From: Sulfitobacter sp043557345
GTDB lineage: Bacteria; Pseudomonadota; Alphaproteobacteria; Rhodobacterales; Rhodobacteraceae
Assembly (NCBI RefSeq): GCF_043557345.1
Contig: NZ_JBIFFV010000010.1
Location: 1-64,000, forward strand
Reading direction: 5' to 3'
Length of the DNA stretch: 64,000 nt
Shown here: piece after piece, positions 34,436 through 43,879 of the stretch
How positions within the stretch are numbered: position 1 is the stretch's first letter
Layout: every line of letters begins with the position of its first letter
Position numbers and translations under genes: made by a program
The notes under the pieces: model-generated
Databases searched by the model: none
What the model was told of the DNA's origin: nothing
The model's input: only the letters and a program-made list of their open reading frames with translations

Positions 34436-36103
34436 TCAAAGGATACCCGGCAAGTTCAGCCCATGTTCGCGGGCGCAATCGCGCGCTTCCTCATAGCCCG
34501 CATCCGCATGGCGCATCACGCCCGTCGCCGGGTCGTTCCAGAGTACCCGCTCGATCCGGCGGTCGGCGTCCTCGGACCCGTCACAGCAGATCACCATGCC
34601 CGAGTGTTGCGAGAAGCCCATGCCAACCCCGCCGCCGTGGTGCAGCGAGACCCAAGTGGCCCCCGAGGCAGTGTTCAAAAGCGCGTTCAGCAGCGGCCAA
34701 TCCGAGACGGCATCCGAGCCGTCTTTCATCGCCTCCGTCTCGCGGTTGGGCGAGGCGACGGAGCCGCTGTCGAGGTGATCGCGGCCAATCACCACCGGCG
34801 CGCTCAATTCCCCTGTGCGGACCATCTCATTGAAGGCCAGCCCCAGCTTGTGGCGCACGCCTAAGCCCACCCAGCAGATCCGCGCGGGCAGCCCTTGGAA
34901 AGAGATACGCTCCCGCGCCATGTCGAGCCAGTTGTGCAAATGGGTATCCTCAGAGAGGATTTCCTTCACCTTGGCGTCGGTCTTGTAGATATCCTCGGGA
35001 TCGCCCGAGAGTGCCGCCCAGCGGAAGGGGCCGATGCCGCGGCAAAACAGCGGGCGGATATAGGCCGGGACGAAACCGGGGAAGTCAAAGGCGTTCTGCA
35101 ATCCTTCCTCAAGCGCCATCTGGCGGATGTTATTGCCATAGTCGACCGTGGGGATGCCCGCGGCGTGGAAATCCACCATCGCCTGCACCTGCGCCTTCAT
35201 CGAGGCGCGGGCGGCTTTTTCGACGGCTTTGGGATCGCTCTCACGTTTCTCGCGCCATTCGCCCATCGTCCAGCCCTGCGGCAGGTAGCCGTTCACCGGG
35301 TCATGGGCCGAGGTCTGGTCGGTCACGATATCGGGGCGGACCCCGCGTTTCACCAGTTCGGGAAAGACATCGGCGGCATTGCCCAGGAGTGCAACCGATT
35401 TCGCCTCGCCCGCGGCGGTCCAGCGGTCGATCATCGCCAGCGCCTCATCAAGGCTGTCGGTCTTTTCGTCGACGTAGCGGGTGCGCAGGCGAAAATCGAT
35501 GCTGTCGGGATTGCACTCCACCGCCAGACAGCAGGCACCGGCCATGACCGCCGCCAAGGGCTGCGCCCCGCCCATGCCGCCCAAGCCCCCGGTGAGGATC
35601 CACTTGCCTTTGAGATCACCGCCATAGTGCTGGCGGCCTGCTTCGACGAAGGTCTCATAGGTGCCCTGCACGATGCCTTGGCTGCCGATGTAGATCCACG
35701 ATCCGGCGGTCATCTGGCCGTACATCGCCAGACCCTTTTTATCGAGTTCGTTGAAATGGTCCCAATTCGCCCAATGCGGCACGAGGTTGGAGTTGGCGAT
35801 CAACACGCGGGGCGCGTCCTTATGGGTTTGGAAGACGCCCACGGGCTTGCCCGATTGCACCAGCAGCGTCTGGTCCTCTTCCAAGGCGCGCAGGGAGGCG
35901 ACGATCTGGTCGTAGTCCTTCCAAGTCCGTGCCGCGCGCCCGATGCCGCCGTAGACGACCAGTTCATGCGGGTTTTCGGCCACGTCGGGGTGCAGGTTGT
36001 TCATCAGCATCCGCAGCGGCGCTTCGGTCAGCCAGCTTTTCGCCGAAAGCTCGGTGCCGGTGGCGGGATAGACGTCACGGGTATTCTTGCGCGGATCGCT
36101 CAT
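34436..36103 (-). CDS. hutU: Urocanate hydratase HutU
   Basis: A 555-residue enzyme, the normal length. It hydrates urocanate to imidazolonepropionate using tightly bound NAD. AKSWLTEAPLRMLMNNLHPDVAE is the conserved start; TGGLGGMGGAQPLAAVMAG is the NAD-binding loop, followed by the catalytic-Cys region RICWVGLGVRHKLGLAFN and the late SLHHGGGVGMGFSQHSGM. It is the last gene of hutI-hutH-hutG-hutU and overlaps hutG by 4 bases. Confidence 0.97.
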   Translation of the reverse strand: MSDPRKNTRDVYPATGTELSAKSWLTEAPLRMLMNNLHPDVAENPHELVVYGGIGRAARTWKDYDQIVASLRALEEDQTLLVQSGKPVGVFQTHKDAPRVLIANSNLVPHWANWDHFNELDKKGLAMYGQMTAGSWIYIGSQGIVQGTYETFVEAGRQHYGGDLKGKWILTGGLGGMGGAQPLAAVMAGACCLAVECNPDSIDFRLRTRYVDEKTDSLDEALAMIDRWTAAGEAKSVALLGNAADVFPELVKRGVRPDIVTDQTSAHDPVNGYLPQGWTMGEWREKRESDPKAVEKAARASMKAQVQAMVDFHAAGIPTVDYGNNIRQMALEEGLQNAFDFPGFVPAYIRPLFCRGIGPFRWAALSGDPEDIYKTDAKVKEILSEDTHLHNWLDMARERISFQGLPARICWVGLGVRHKLGLAFNEMVRTGELSAPVVIGRDHLDSGSVASPNRETEAMKDGSDAVSDWPLLNALLNTASGATWVSLHHGGGVGMGFSQHSGMVICCDGSEDADRRIERVLWNDPATGVMRHADAGYEEARDCAREHGLNLPGIL

Positions 36104-36915
36104 GCTGTGCCTTTCAGGGTAGGGGCCAGTGCGGCCAGAGTTGTCAGGATATCGGTCAGATGCACGCGCAGCCGCGCGGCCTTTTCGGGGTCATAGGGCC
36201 AAGGCGCAGCCTCGGTGCCGAGGTAGCTGCTTTGCGCCAGTTCCATCTGGATCGCGTGGACCCCTTCGGCAGGGCGGCCATAGTGGCGTGTGGTCCAGCC
36301 GCCTTTGAAGCGCCCGTTGCTGACGGCGGTGTAGCCGGGTGCTGCGGCGCAGGTCTTCTCAACAGCCGTTTCGATCTTGGGCGCGCAGGTAGCGCCGAGG
36401 TTCGTGCCGATGTTGAAATCGGGCAGCGGGCCGTCAAAGAGGAAGGGGATCAGCGAGCGGATCGAGTGGCAGTCATAGAGGATCGCGACCCCATGCAGGT
36501 CGCGAACGCGGGCCAGTTCGGCCTCGAGTGCCGCGTGATAGGGCGCGTGGTACGCCAGGCGGCGGGCCTCAACCTCGGCTGCGTTGGGCGGGGTGGTCCA
36601 GATGTCCTGCCCATCGAAATCCGTCAGCGGCACCAGCCCGGTGGTGTTCTGCCCGGGATAGAGCGATGCGCCCGATGGGTCGCGGTTGGCGTCGATGACA
36701 TAGCGGTGGAAGGTCGCGCGGACCGTTGTCGTGCCGGGCAGCAACCCGTCGTAGAGCCGGTCGATATGCCAGTCGGTATCCGCCAATTCCCGCCCGCGCG
36801 GGTTCAGATCGCGCCGGACGGCTTCGGGCAGATCGGTGCCGGTATGGGGCAGGCCGAGCACGATGGGGCTGTCGCCGCGGGTGATCTCGACGGGTGTGAT
36901 CTCAGCGGGAGTCAT
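36100..36915 (-). CDS. hutG: N-formylglutamate deformylase HutG
   Basis: A 271-residue zinc amidohydrolase. DSPIVLGLPHTGTDLPEAV, 'DTDWHIDRLYDGLLPGTTTVRATFHRYVIDANRD' in pieces, and ILYDCHSIRS carry the metal ligands and substrate residues of HutG. It cleaves N-formylglutamate to glutamate and formate, the partner step to HutF. It overlaps hutH by 4 bases. Confidence 0.94.
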   Translation of the reverse strand: MTPAEITPVEITRGDSPIVLGLPHTGTDLPEAVRRDLNPRGRELADTDWHIDRLYDGLLPGTTTVRATFHRYVIDANRDPSGASLYPGQNTTGLVPLTDFDGQDIWTTPPNAAEVEARRLAYHAPYHAALEAELARVRDLHGVAILYDCHSIRSLIPFLFDGPLPDFNIGTNLGATCAPKIETAVEKTCAAAPGYTAVSNGRFKGGWTTRHYGRPAEGVHAIQMELAQSSYLGTEAAPWPYDPEKAARLRVHLTDILTTLAALAPTLKGTA

Positions 36916-38450
36916 GTGGAAAGCCCCGGCATCTCGCAGGCGGCGGCGCGGGTGATCTCTCCGCCCGCCACCATCCGTGCCGCGCGTTCCAGATCGGGGG
37001 CGAGGTAGCGGTCCTCTTCCAGCGTCGCGACCTCTTCGCGGACCCGCGCGACCACCCGCTGCAAGGTCTCGCTGGTGGCCAGCGGCGCGCGAAAGTCGAT
37101 GCCCTGCGCGGCGCAGAGCAGTTCCACGCCGAGGATGCGGTTCAGGTTCTCGACCATCTGCCCCAGCCGCCGCGCGCCATGGGCGGCCATGCTGACGTGA
37201 TCTTCTTGGTTGGCCGAGGTCGGCGTGCTGTCGGTGACGCAGGGATTGGCAAGATGTTTGTTCTCGCTCATCAGCGCGGCGGTGGTGACTTCGGCGATCA
37301 TATAGCCGCTGTTGAGGCCGGGGGTCGGCGTCAGGAAAGGCGGCAGGTTGAAGCTGAGCACCGGGTCCACGATCAGCGCCACCCGGCGCTGCGCGATGGC
37401 GCCAATCTCGGCTACGGCGAGGGCGATCATATCGGCGGCGAAACCCACCGGCTCGGCATGGAAATTCCCGCCTGAGACGATGAGGTCAGCCCCCGTCAGC
37501 ACAAGCGGGTTGTCGGTGGCGGCATTGGCTTCGACCTCCAGTGTGGCGGCGGCCATGCGCAGCACATCCATCGCCGCCCCCGTCACCTGCGGCTGGCAGC
37601 GGATGCAGTAAGGGTCTTGGACGCGGGCATCATTCGCCACATGGCTTTCGCGGATTTCGGAACCATTGAGCAGGGCGCGCATGGTCTCGCCCGCCTCGAT
37701 CTGGCCGCGATGGCCGCGCAGGGCGTGGATCTCGGGCTGTAGCGGTGCGGTGGAGCCCATGATTGCATCCGTCGACAGGGCCGAGATCACCAGCGCCGAG
37801 GTCGCGGCCCGCCATGCGTCGAAGAGCCCCGCCAGCGCGAAGGCGGTCGAAAATTGCGTGCCGTTGATCAGCGCCAGCCCTTCTTTGGGGCCGAACTCAA
37901 GCGGGGCGAGGCCCGCGGCGGCCAGTGCCGCGCTTCCGGGCATCACGCGGCCCTCGAACTCCGCCTCGCCATGGCCCATCATCACGGCGGCCATATGCGC
38001 CAAGGGGGCCAAATCGCCCGAGGCGCCGACCGACCCTTGGGCCGGGATCACCGGGGTCACGCCCTGCGCCAGCATGGCTTCGATCAAGTCCACGACCGCC
38101 AGCCGCACGCCCGAGGCACCGCGCCCGAGGCTCAGCAGTTTCAGCGCCATCAAAAGCCGCGCATGGCCGCGCGGGATCGCGGGGCCGACGCCGCAGCAAT
38201 GCGACAGGATCAGGTTGCGTTGCAGCGCCGCCGTATCCTCTGCCGCGATCTTGACCGAGGCGAGCTTGCCGAAACCGGTGTTCACGCCGTAAACGGCATC
38301 CTCGCCCGCCACGGCCCGAGCGATGCGCGCATGGGCCTCTTCGATTGCGGGGCGGCAGGCGGGGTCGAGCCGCACAGATGCCTCTTCGCGGTAGATGCGG
38401 GCGAGATCGTCCAAAGTGGCCGCGCCGGGGGTGAGGGTCAGGGTGGTCAC
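36912..38450 (-). CDS. hutH: Histidine ammonia-lyase HutH
   Basis: A 512-residue enzyme. The tripeptide Ala143-Ser144-Gly145 (in GSVGASGDLAPL) forms the MIO electrophile; YGVNTGFGKLA supplies the active-site Tyr. It turns histidine into urocanate. The start is a GTG that overlaps the hutI stop (GTGA) and follows CGGAGG; the longer frame starting near 38531 runs back into hutI and is rejected. Length from the GTG matches the family. Confidence 0.96.
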   Translation of the reverse strand: MTTLTLTPGAATLDDLARIYREEASVRLDPACRPAIEEAHARIARAVAGEDAVYGVNTGFGKLASVKIAAEDTAALQRNLILSHCCGVGPAIPRGHARLLMALKLLSLGRGASGVRLAVVDLIEAMLAQGVTPVIPAQGSVGASGDLAPLAHMAAVMMGHGEAEFEGRVMPGSAALAAAGLAPLEFGPKEGLALINGTQFSTAFALAGLFDAWRAATSALVISALSTDAIMGSTAPLQPEIHALRGHRGQIEAGETMRALLNGSEIRESHVANDARVQDPYCIRCQPQVTGAAMDVLRMAAATLEVEANAATDNPLVLTGADLIVSGGNFHAEPVGFAADMIALAVAEIGAIAQRRVALIVDPVLSFNLPPFLTPTPGLNSGYMIAEVTTAALMSENKHLANPCVTDSTPTSANQEDHVSMAAHGARRLGQMVENLNRILGVELLCAAQGIDFRAPLATSETLQRVVARVREEVATLEEDRYLAPDLERAARMVAGGEITRAAACEMPGLST

Positions 38451-39655
38451 GATTGGCCTCCGAAAATGCGGGAATGAAGCGGGTTGAAGCCGATGCGATA
38501 GGCAAGCTCGGCCGGGTGTTTGATGTCCCAAACGGCGAGGTCGGCGCGCAGGCCGGAGCGGATCATGCCGCAGTCGGCCCGCCCGAGCGCGCGGGCGGCG
38601 TGCTGCGTGGCGCCGCGCAGCGCCTCCTCCGGCGTCAGGCGGAACAGGGTGCAGCCCATGTTGAGCGCCAGCAGCAGCGAGTTCAGTGGCGAGGAACCGG
38701 GGTTGATATCCGTCGCCAGCGCCATCGGCACGCCATGTCGGCGCATGAGGTCGATGGGCGGCGCTTGGGTCTCGCGCAATGTATAGAAGGCACCGGGCAG
38801 CAGAACGGCGACGCTGCCCGCCTCGGCCATCGCGATCACGCCGCTCTCATCAAGGTATTCGATATGATCCGCCGAGAGCGCGCCATAGGAGGCCGCGAGC
38901 CGCGCCCCGCCCAAGTTCGACAATTGCTCGGCATGGAGTTTGACCGGCAGGCCCAATTCCCGCGCCACGTCGAATACGCGCGCGATCTGGGCGGGCTGGA
39001 AGGCGATGCCCTCGCAGAACCCGTCGACCGCATCGACCAGCCCTTCGGCATGGGCGGCGCGCAGGGCGGGGAGGCAGACATCGGCGATATAGGCATCCGC
39101 GCGGCCTGCGTATTCGGCGGGCACCGCATGGGCGCCGAGGAAGGTGGTGGAGACGCGGATGGGGCGCTGCTCTCCAATGGCGCGGGCGGTGCGGAGCATG
39201 CGCAGCTCGGTCTCAAGGTCCAGACCATAGCCGGATTTGACTTCGATCGCCGTGACCCCTTCGGCGATCAGTACATCGACGCGGCGCAGGGCATCGGACA
39301 GCAACTCTGTCTCATCGGCGGCGCGGGTGGCGGTGACGGTTGAGACGATGCCGCCCCCGGCGCGGGCGATTTCCTCATAGCTGGCCCCCTTAAGCCGCAT
39401 CTCGAACTCCCGCGCGCGGTCGCCGCCGTGCACGATATGGGTGTGGCAATCGATCAGCCCGGGGGTGACAAGCCGCCGGCCCAGCGATTCGGCGGGCAGG
39501 TCGCGATAGCCTTGTGGCAGGTCATCGCGCGGGCCGACCCATCCGATCTGGCCCCCGGCAATCGCGATCGCCGCATCTTCGATCAAACCATAGGGCTGTG
39601 GGCCATCCATTGTCGCCGCCGTGAGGTCGACCAAGACTCGATCCTGCGCTGCCAT
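38447..39655 (-). CDS. hutI: Imidazolonepropionase HutI
   Basis: A 402-residue amidohydrolase, first gene of the hut operon. VTPGLIDCHTHIVHGGDRAREFE carries the HxH metal motif, and KSGYGLDLETELRMLR, KLHAEQLSNLGGARLA and LATDINPGS follow. It opens imidazolonepropionate to formimidoylglutamate. Divergent from hutF, with the HutC-like operator in the gap. Confidence 0.95.
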   Translation of the reverse strand: MAAQDRVLVDLTAATMDGPQPYGLIEDAAIAIAGGQIGWVGPRDDLPQGYRDLPAESLGRRLVTPGLIDCHTHIVHGGDRAREFEMRLKGASYEEIARAGGGIVSTVTATRAADETELLSDALRRVDVLIAEGVTAIEVKSGYGLDLETELRMLRTARAIGEQRPIRVSTTFLGAHAVPAEYAGRADAYIADVCLPALRAAHAEGLVDAVDGFCEGIAFQPAQIARVFDVARELGLPVKLHAEQLSNLGGARLAASYGALSADHIEYLDESGVIAMAEAGSVAVLLPGAFYTLRETQAPPIDLMRRHGVPMALATDINPGSSPLNSLLLALNMGCTLFRLTPEEALRGATQHAARALGRADCGMIRSGLRADLAVWDIKHPAELAYRIGFNPLHSRIFGGQS

Positions 39656-39706
39656 CCTATCGCCTCCTCCTCAGGTTTCGCTTTTCTACATCGGTTTTAT
39701 TTGATA

Positions 39707-39720
39707 TATGTCTATACATA
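39707..39720. promoter_or_regulatory. HutC-type operator between hutI and hutF
   Basis: TATGTCTATACATA is a near-perfect palindrome (one central pair off) in an AT-rich gap. GTnTAnAC is the core of GntR/HutC sites. It lies just upstream of the preferred hutF start and about 52 bases from hutI, so one repressor could shut both. Confidence 0.6.
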
Positions 39721-39740
39721 AAGAAGCAAAGGGCCGTCAA

Positions 39741-41099
39741 ATGATTTTCGCTACACATGCAAAACTGCCGCAGGGATGGGCGCGGGACGTTCGGATCACG
39801 GTGGTCGACGGGCGGGTGACGCAGGTGAAGACCGGGCAGGCACCGCAGGCCGATGACACCCGTGTCGACACCCTGCTGCCCGCGCTGGCCAATCTGCACA
39901 GCCACAGCTTCCAACGCGCCATGGCCGGGATGACCGAGACGCGTATGGCCGGGAAGGACAGCTTCTGGACATGGCGCGACCTGATGTATCGCTTCACCGC
40001 CCATCTTACGCCCGCGCATATCGAAGCCATCGCGGCCTTCGTCTTCTTAGAGATGCAAGAGGCCGGTTTCGCCAGCGTGGGAGAGTTTCACTACCTCCAC
40101 CACCAGCCCGGTGGCACGCCCTATGACGATCTGGGCGAGCTATCGGCCCGGATCGCGGCGGCGGCGGCGCAGACGGGGATCGGGTTGACCCATCTGCCGG
40201 TGCTTTATACCTATGGCGGGGCGGGGCAGCAGCCCTTGCAGGCAGGGCAGGCGCGGTTTGGCAATGGGGTGGCGCGCTTCGGCGCGCTGGTCGCGCGGGC
40301 GCAGCAGGCGGTGCGTGAGCTTCCCGCCGATTGCCGCGTCGGCATCGCGCCCCATTCGCTGCGCGCCACCGCGCCGGCGGAATTGGCCGAGGTGCTGGCC
40401 GCTCACCCCGATGTACCAACCCATATCCACATCGCCGAACAGCCCAAAGAGGTCGCGGATGTCTCCGCATGGCTTGGCGCACGCCCGGTCGAGTGGTTGC
40501 TGGCCAATGCCGAGGTGGCCGAGAACTGGTGCCTGATCCACGCCACCCATATGACGGAAGGTGAGACCTCTGCCATGGCCCGCAGCGGCGCGGTGGCAGG
40601 GCTTTGTCCGGTGACGGAGGCCAATCTGGGCGATGGGCCGTTCAACGGGCCGGGCTACCTTGGCGCCGGGGGGCGGTTTGGCATCGGATCGGATTCCAAC
40701 GTGTTGATTTCGCTGACCGAGGAGTTGCGCATGTTGGAGTATTCCCAACGTCTGCGGGATTTGGCGCGCAATGTGATGGTGGCGGGCGAAGGCTCGGTCG
40801 GGGCGGCGCTTTACACGGGCGCGGCACGTGGCGGGGCGCAGGCGGTTGGCCGGGGCCGGGGTGAGATCGCGCTCGGCGAGTGGGCCGATCTCGTGGCGAT
40901 CGACAGCCAAGACCCGGCACTCTGCGCGCTGCGGCCCGACCAACTGCTCGACGGTCTGGCCTTTGCCGCCAAGGACCGGGTGGTGACCGATCTGTGGTCA
41001 GCGGGCCGCCATGCGGTGACGGGCGGGCGGCACCGGCAGCGGGACCGGATCGTGGCGGATTACCGTCGCACCATGGCAGAGGTGATGGCGCTTTTGTGA
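39741..41099 (+). CDS. hutF: Formimidoylglutamate deiminase HutF
   Basis: A 452-residue amidohydrolase. PALANLHSHSFQRAMAGM contains the HxH motif, FGIGSDSNVLIS the last metal Asp. HutF releases ammonia from formimidoylglutamate to give N-formylglutamate, which HutG completes, so no HutG-type formiminoglutamase is needed. The second ATG (MIFATHAKLPQG) is preferred; the first, at 39708, falls in the operator palindrome and has no ribosome binding site. Confidence 0.95.
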   Translation: MIFATHAKLPQGWARDVRITVVDGRVTQVKTGQAPQADDTRVDTLLPALANLHSHSFQRAMAGMTETRMAGKDSFWTWRDLMYRFTAHLTPAHIEAIAAFVFLEMQEAGFASVGEFHYLHHQPGGTPYDDLGELSARIAAAAAQTGIGLTHLPVLYTYGGAGQQPLQAGQARFGNGVARFGALVARAQQAVRELPADCRVGIAPHSLRATAPAELAEVLAAHPDVPTHIHIAEQPKEVADVSAWLGARPVEWLLANAEVAENWCLIHATHMTEGETSAMARSGAVAGLCPVTEANLGDGPFNGPGYLGAGGRFGIGSDSNVLISLTEELRMLEYSQRLRDLARNVMVAGEGSVGAALYTGAARGGAQAVGRGRGEIALGEWADLVAIDSQDPALCALRPDQLLDGLAFAAKDRVVTDLWSAGRHAVTGGRHRQRDRIVADYRRTMAEVMALL

Positions 41100-41156
41100 A
41101 ACCTTCCCTTTTCGGGAACTTTGGCGCGGCCTGCCGGGTTGGCCCGGTAACAAGGC

Positions 41157-41176
41157 CCGCGCGACTTGTCGCGCGG
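41157..41176 (+). terminator. Hairpin after hutF
   Basis: A perfect 9-bp stem CCGCGCGAC / GTCGCGCGG with a TT loop in the gap after hutF. It has no T-tract and may be a terminator or an mRNA-stabilising hairpin for the small gene downstream. Confidence 0.4.
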
Positions 41177-41208
41177 CACAGCCCGGATACATCGAAAGGG
41201 AGCGGATC

Positions 41209-41427
41209 ATGAGTCCACCAGACACGAACCTCAAAAAGCAGGAAAGCCGTCACAAATGGCCCCTGATCGGCATGGCGCTTGTGGTGATCTTTGGCGTTGG
41301 GATCATCGTCTTCTGGACGGGCGAGGAAGTCGCGACCGCGCCCGGAACCGAAGAGGAAGTTATCGTCGACGAGGAAAACGTCATTGAGGGCGACGATGAA
41401 GCATCGGTGCCGGTCGCGCCTGATTGA
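41209..41427 (+). CDS. Small single-pass membrane protein
   Basis: A 72-residue protein with a GGAG site before its ATG. A basic N-terminus leads into one helix (WPLIGMALVVIFGVGIIVFW), followed by an acidic, Val/Glu-rich tail (TEEEVIVDEENVIEGDDEA). No family is recognised. It is followed by a strong intrinsic terminator, so it is likely expressed as its own unit. Confidence 0.65.
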   Translation: MSPPDTNLKKQESRHKWPLIGMALVVIFGVGIIVFWTGEEVATAPGTEEEVIVDEENVIEGDDEASVPVAPD

Positions 41428-41453
41428 TCCGAACATACAGCACCCAAATGCGA

Positions 41454-41487
41454 AACCCGAAAGCCTCGGCTTTCGGGTTTTGTTGTT
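41454..41487 (+). terminator. Rho-independent terminator
   Basis: A perfect 12-bp stem AACCCGAAAGCC / GGCTTTCGGGTT with a 2-base apex, followed by TTGTTGTTT. This is the clearest intrinsic terminator in the window. Confidence 0.85.
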
Positions 41488-41547
41488 TGACCTCTGCCGT
41501 CTGGGCGGGCCATCTTGCATCGGTATCGAGGGCAGCGGGGCAGGCAC

Positions 41548-42537
41548 ATGTGGTATCTGGTAGGGGACATCGGCGGCACCAATCTGCGCCTCGCGGCGGT
41601 GGATCCGGCGGGGGCGTTGGTAGAGCGCCGCAGCCATCCCACCGACGGGCTGACCACCTTGCCCGACGCCTGCGCGACGTTTTGCGCCAAGATGGGAAGC
41701 CCGCCCGACGGGGTTGCCATGGCGGTGGCCGGGGTCGTTGTCGACGGGCAGGTACGGATGACCAATGCCGCGCGCAGCATCTCGCGGGATGATCTGGCGC
41801 GGGCCTGCGGTTTGGACCCCACCAAGGTGCTGTTACTCAATGATTTCGAAGCGGCGGCCTGGTCCTTGGCCACGCTGGATGCAGACAATGTGACCTATCT
41901 TCAGGGCGGGCCCGACCCGCGACCGGGGGCGCGGGTGATCATCGGCCCGGGGACGGGCCTTGGCGTTGGGTCTTTGGTCTGGCAGGGTGCGCGGCCCACG
42001 GCGGTGCCGGGCGAGGGGGGGCACCTGCGGCTCACCCCCCATAGCGCCGAGGAAGTGGCCTATTTCGACGCGCTGATCGCGCTTTGGCCCGAGGTGCAGA
42101 TGGGCGAGGGGCTGGCGGTCGAGGCCGAGGCGATCTTGTCGGGCACCGGCATGCCCTATTGGTATCGCGCCATCGCCTCCGCCCGGGGCGAGACGGCGCA
42201 TTTGGAGGGGGCGGCGGCGATCTTTGCGGCGGCCAAGGCCGGGGAGGACGCGAGCGCCTGTCGCGCAGTTGCATTGATGGCGCGGTATCTTGGCGGGGTC
42301 GCGGGGGATCTGGGCTTGGTCATGGGCGCGCGCGGCGGGGTCTTCATCACGGGGGGCGTGGCCCAACAGAACCCCTGGATGCTGGATGACAGCTTCCGCG
42401 CCGCCTTTAACGCGGGCGGGCGGCACAGCAAATGGCGCGAAGCGATGCCCTTGGGCCTGTGCAGCGACCCCGACTTTGGCCTCATGGGTGCGCGCAACTG
42501 CCTGTTTGTGCAACATGAGCGCCCCCTGCCGGATTGA
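41548..42537 (+). CDS. glk: Glucokinase
   Basis: A 329-residue sugar kinase of the bacterial Glk family. LVGDIGGTNLRLAAVD at the N-terminus is the phosphate-1 motif; LLNDFEAAAWSL, IGPGTGLGVGSL and GEGGHLRLTPHSAEE carry the catalytic Asp and sugar-binding residues. The internal ATG (MWYLVGDIGG) is chosen. Phosphorylates glucose for the Entner-Doudoroff or pentose routes. A glycerate kinase gene follows by 47 bases on the same strand. Confidence 0.92.
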   Translation: MWYLVGDIGGTNLRLAAVDPAGALVERRSHPTDGLTTLPDACATFCAKMGSPPDGVAMAVAGVVVDGQVRMTNAARSISRDDLARACGLDPTKVLLLNDFEAAAWSLATLDADNVTYLQGGPDPRPGARVIIGPGTGLGVGSLVWQGARPTAVPGEGGHLRLTPHSAEEVAYFDALIALWPEVQMGEGLAVEAEAILSGTGMPYWYRAIASARGETAHLEGAAAIFAAAKAGEDASACRAVALMARYLGGVAGDLGLVMGARGGVFITGGVAQQNPWMLDDSFRAAFNAGGRHSKWREAMPLGLCSDPDFGLMGARNCLFVQHERPLPD

Positions 42538-42584
42538 CAGCAGACAACGGGCCGCCATGATCGCCGCAGCAGCCGGAGTGCCCT

Positions 42585-43862
42585 ATGCCCAACCTCAATG
42601 ACCCGAAGCGCCAGTTCTTGGCCGAATTGTTCGACACCGCAGTCGCCGCCGCCGATCCGCATTTGATCCTGAAAGACCGGCTGCCGCCGCCGCCCAAGGG
42701 GCGCACGGTGGTGATCGGTGCGGGCAAGGGGGCCGCGCAATTGGCGCAGGCGTTCGAGGCGATCTGGCCGCACCCCTATGACGGTGTCGTGGTCACCCGC
42801 TACGGCTATGGCGCGCCATGTCAGCGGATCAAGGTGCTGGAAGCCGCGCACCCGGTGCCCGATCAGGCCGGTGTGGAGGCCGCGCGCGCCTTGCAGGAAG
42901 CGCTGCGCGGGCTGGGGCCGGAGGATCAGGTGATCGCGCTGATCTGCGGCGGCGGCTCATCGCTCTTGCCCGCCCCGCCCGAGGGGCTGACGCTGGAGGA
43001 TTTGCAGGCGTTGAACGCAGCGCTTTTGGCCTCGGGCGCGCCGATTTCGGTCATGAATGACATCCGCAAGCAGTTCAGCACGGTCAACGGCGGGCGTCTG
43101 GCGGAACTGGCCCATCCTGCGCGGGTGGTAAGCCTTGTCGTCTCGGACGTGCCGGGGGATGATCCGGGGGCCGTGGCCTCCGGCCCCACGGTGCCGGGGC
43201 GGCGGGCTGCGGCGGCGGTGCTCGAGGAGGTGGCCGCGCGGGGGTTGGAACTGCCGGAGCGCTGTATGGCGTTTCTGGAAAAGGCCGCCGCGCAGCCTCA
43301 GCAGGAGGCGCCGAGCACGACGCAGACCCATGTCATCGCCTCTGCCGGTCTGTCCCTTGCCGCTGCGGCCAAGGCCGCGCAGGCGCGGGGGGTGAACGCG
43401 TGGATCCTGTCGGACGCGATCGAGGGCGAGGCGCGGGAGGTGGCGCTGGTTCATGCGGCCCTTGCCCGGCAGGCGCAGGAAAGCGGTTTTCCCCAGCCCG
43501 CGCCGCTGGTGCTGCTCTCGGGCGGTGAGACGACGGTCGCCCTGCGCCACAAGGGGCGCGGCGGGCGGAATAGTGAATTTGCCCTGTCCCTCGCGCTGGC
43601 GCTCGAAGGGCAGGAGGGGATCACGGCCTTGGCCGCGGATACCGACGGCATTGACGGGTCAGAGGATAACGCGGGCGCTTTCGTCGCGACGGGCACGGCG
43701 GCTGCGATGCGCGCGGCGGGGGTGGACCCGCGCGGCGCCTTGCAGCGCAATGATGCCTATGGCGCGTTCAAGGCGATTGATGCGCTGTTTCACACCGGCC
43801 CCACCGGGACCAATGTGAATGATTTTCGCGCTTTGCTGATTGGCGATTTGCCGCAGCGTTAG
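42585..43862 (+). CDS. Glycerate 2-kinase (MOFRL family)
   Basis: A 425-residue class II glycerate kinase. 'VVIGAGKGAAQLAQAFE', LICGGGSSLLPAPPEGL, VNDIRKQFSTVNGGRLA-type segment, and the C-terminal MOFRL run GRGGRNSEFALSLAL with DTDGIDGSEDNAGA. It makes 2-phosphoglycerate from glycerate. The same family is also annotated as TtuD/hydroxypyruvate reductase, but the motifs fit the kinase. Co-directional with glk. Confidence 0.9.
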   Translation: MPNLNDPKRQFLAELFDTAVAAADPHLILKDRLPPPPKGRTVVIGAGKGAAQLAQAFEAIWPHPYDGVVVTRYGYGAPCQRIKVLEAAHPVPDQAGVEAARALQEALRGLGPEDQVIALICGGGSSLLPAPPEGLTLEDLQALNAALLASGAPISVMNDIRKQFSTVNGGRLAELAHPARVVSLVVSDVPGDDPGAVASGPTVPGRRAAAAVLEEVAARGLELPERCMAFLEKAAAQPQQEAPSTTQTHVIASAGLSLAAAAKAAQARGVNAWILSDAIEGEAREVALVHAALARQAQESGFPQPAPLVLLSGGETTVALRHKGRGGRNSEFALSLALALEGQEGITALAADTDGIDGSEDNAGAFVATGTAAAMRAAGVDPRGALQRNDAYGAFKAIDALFHTGPTGTNVNDFRALLIGDLPQR

Positions 43863-43879
43863 CCTGCCTCAGGGCCGAT

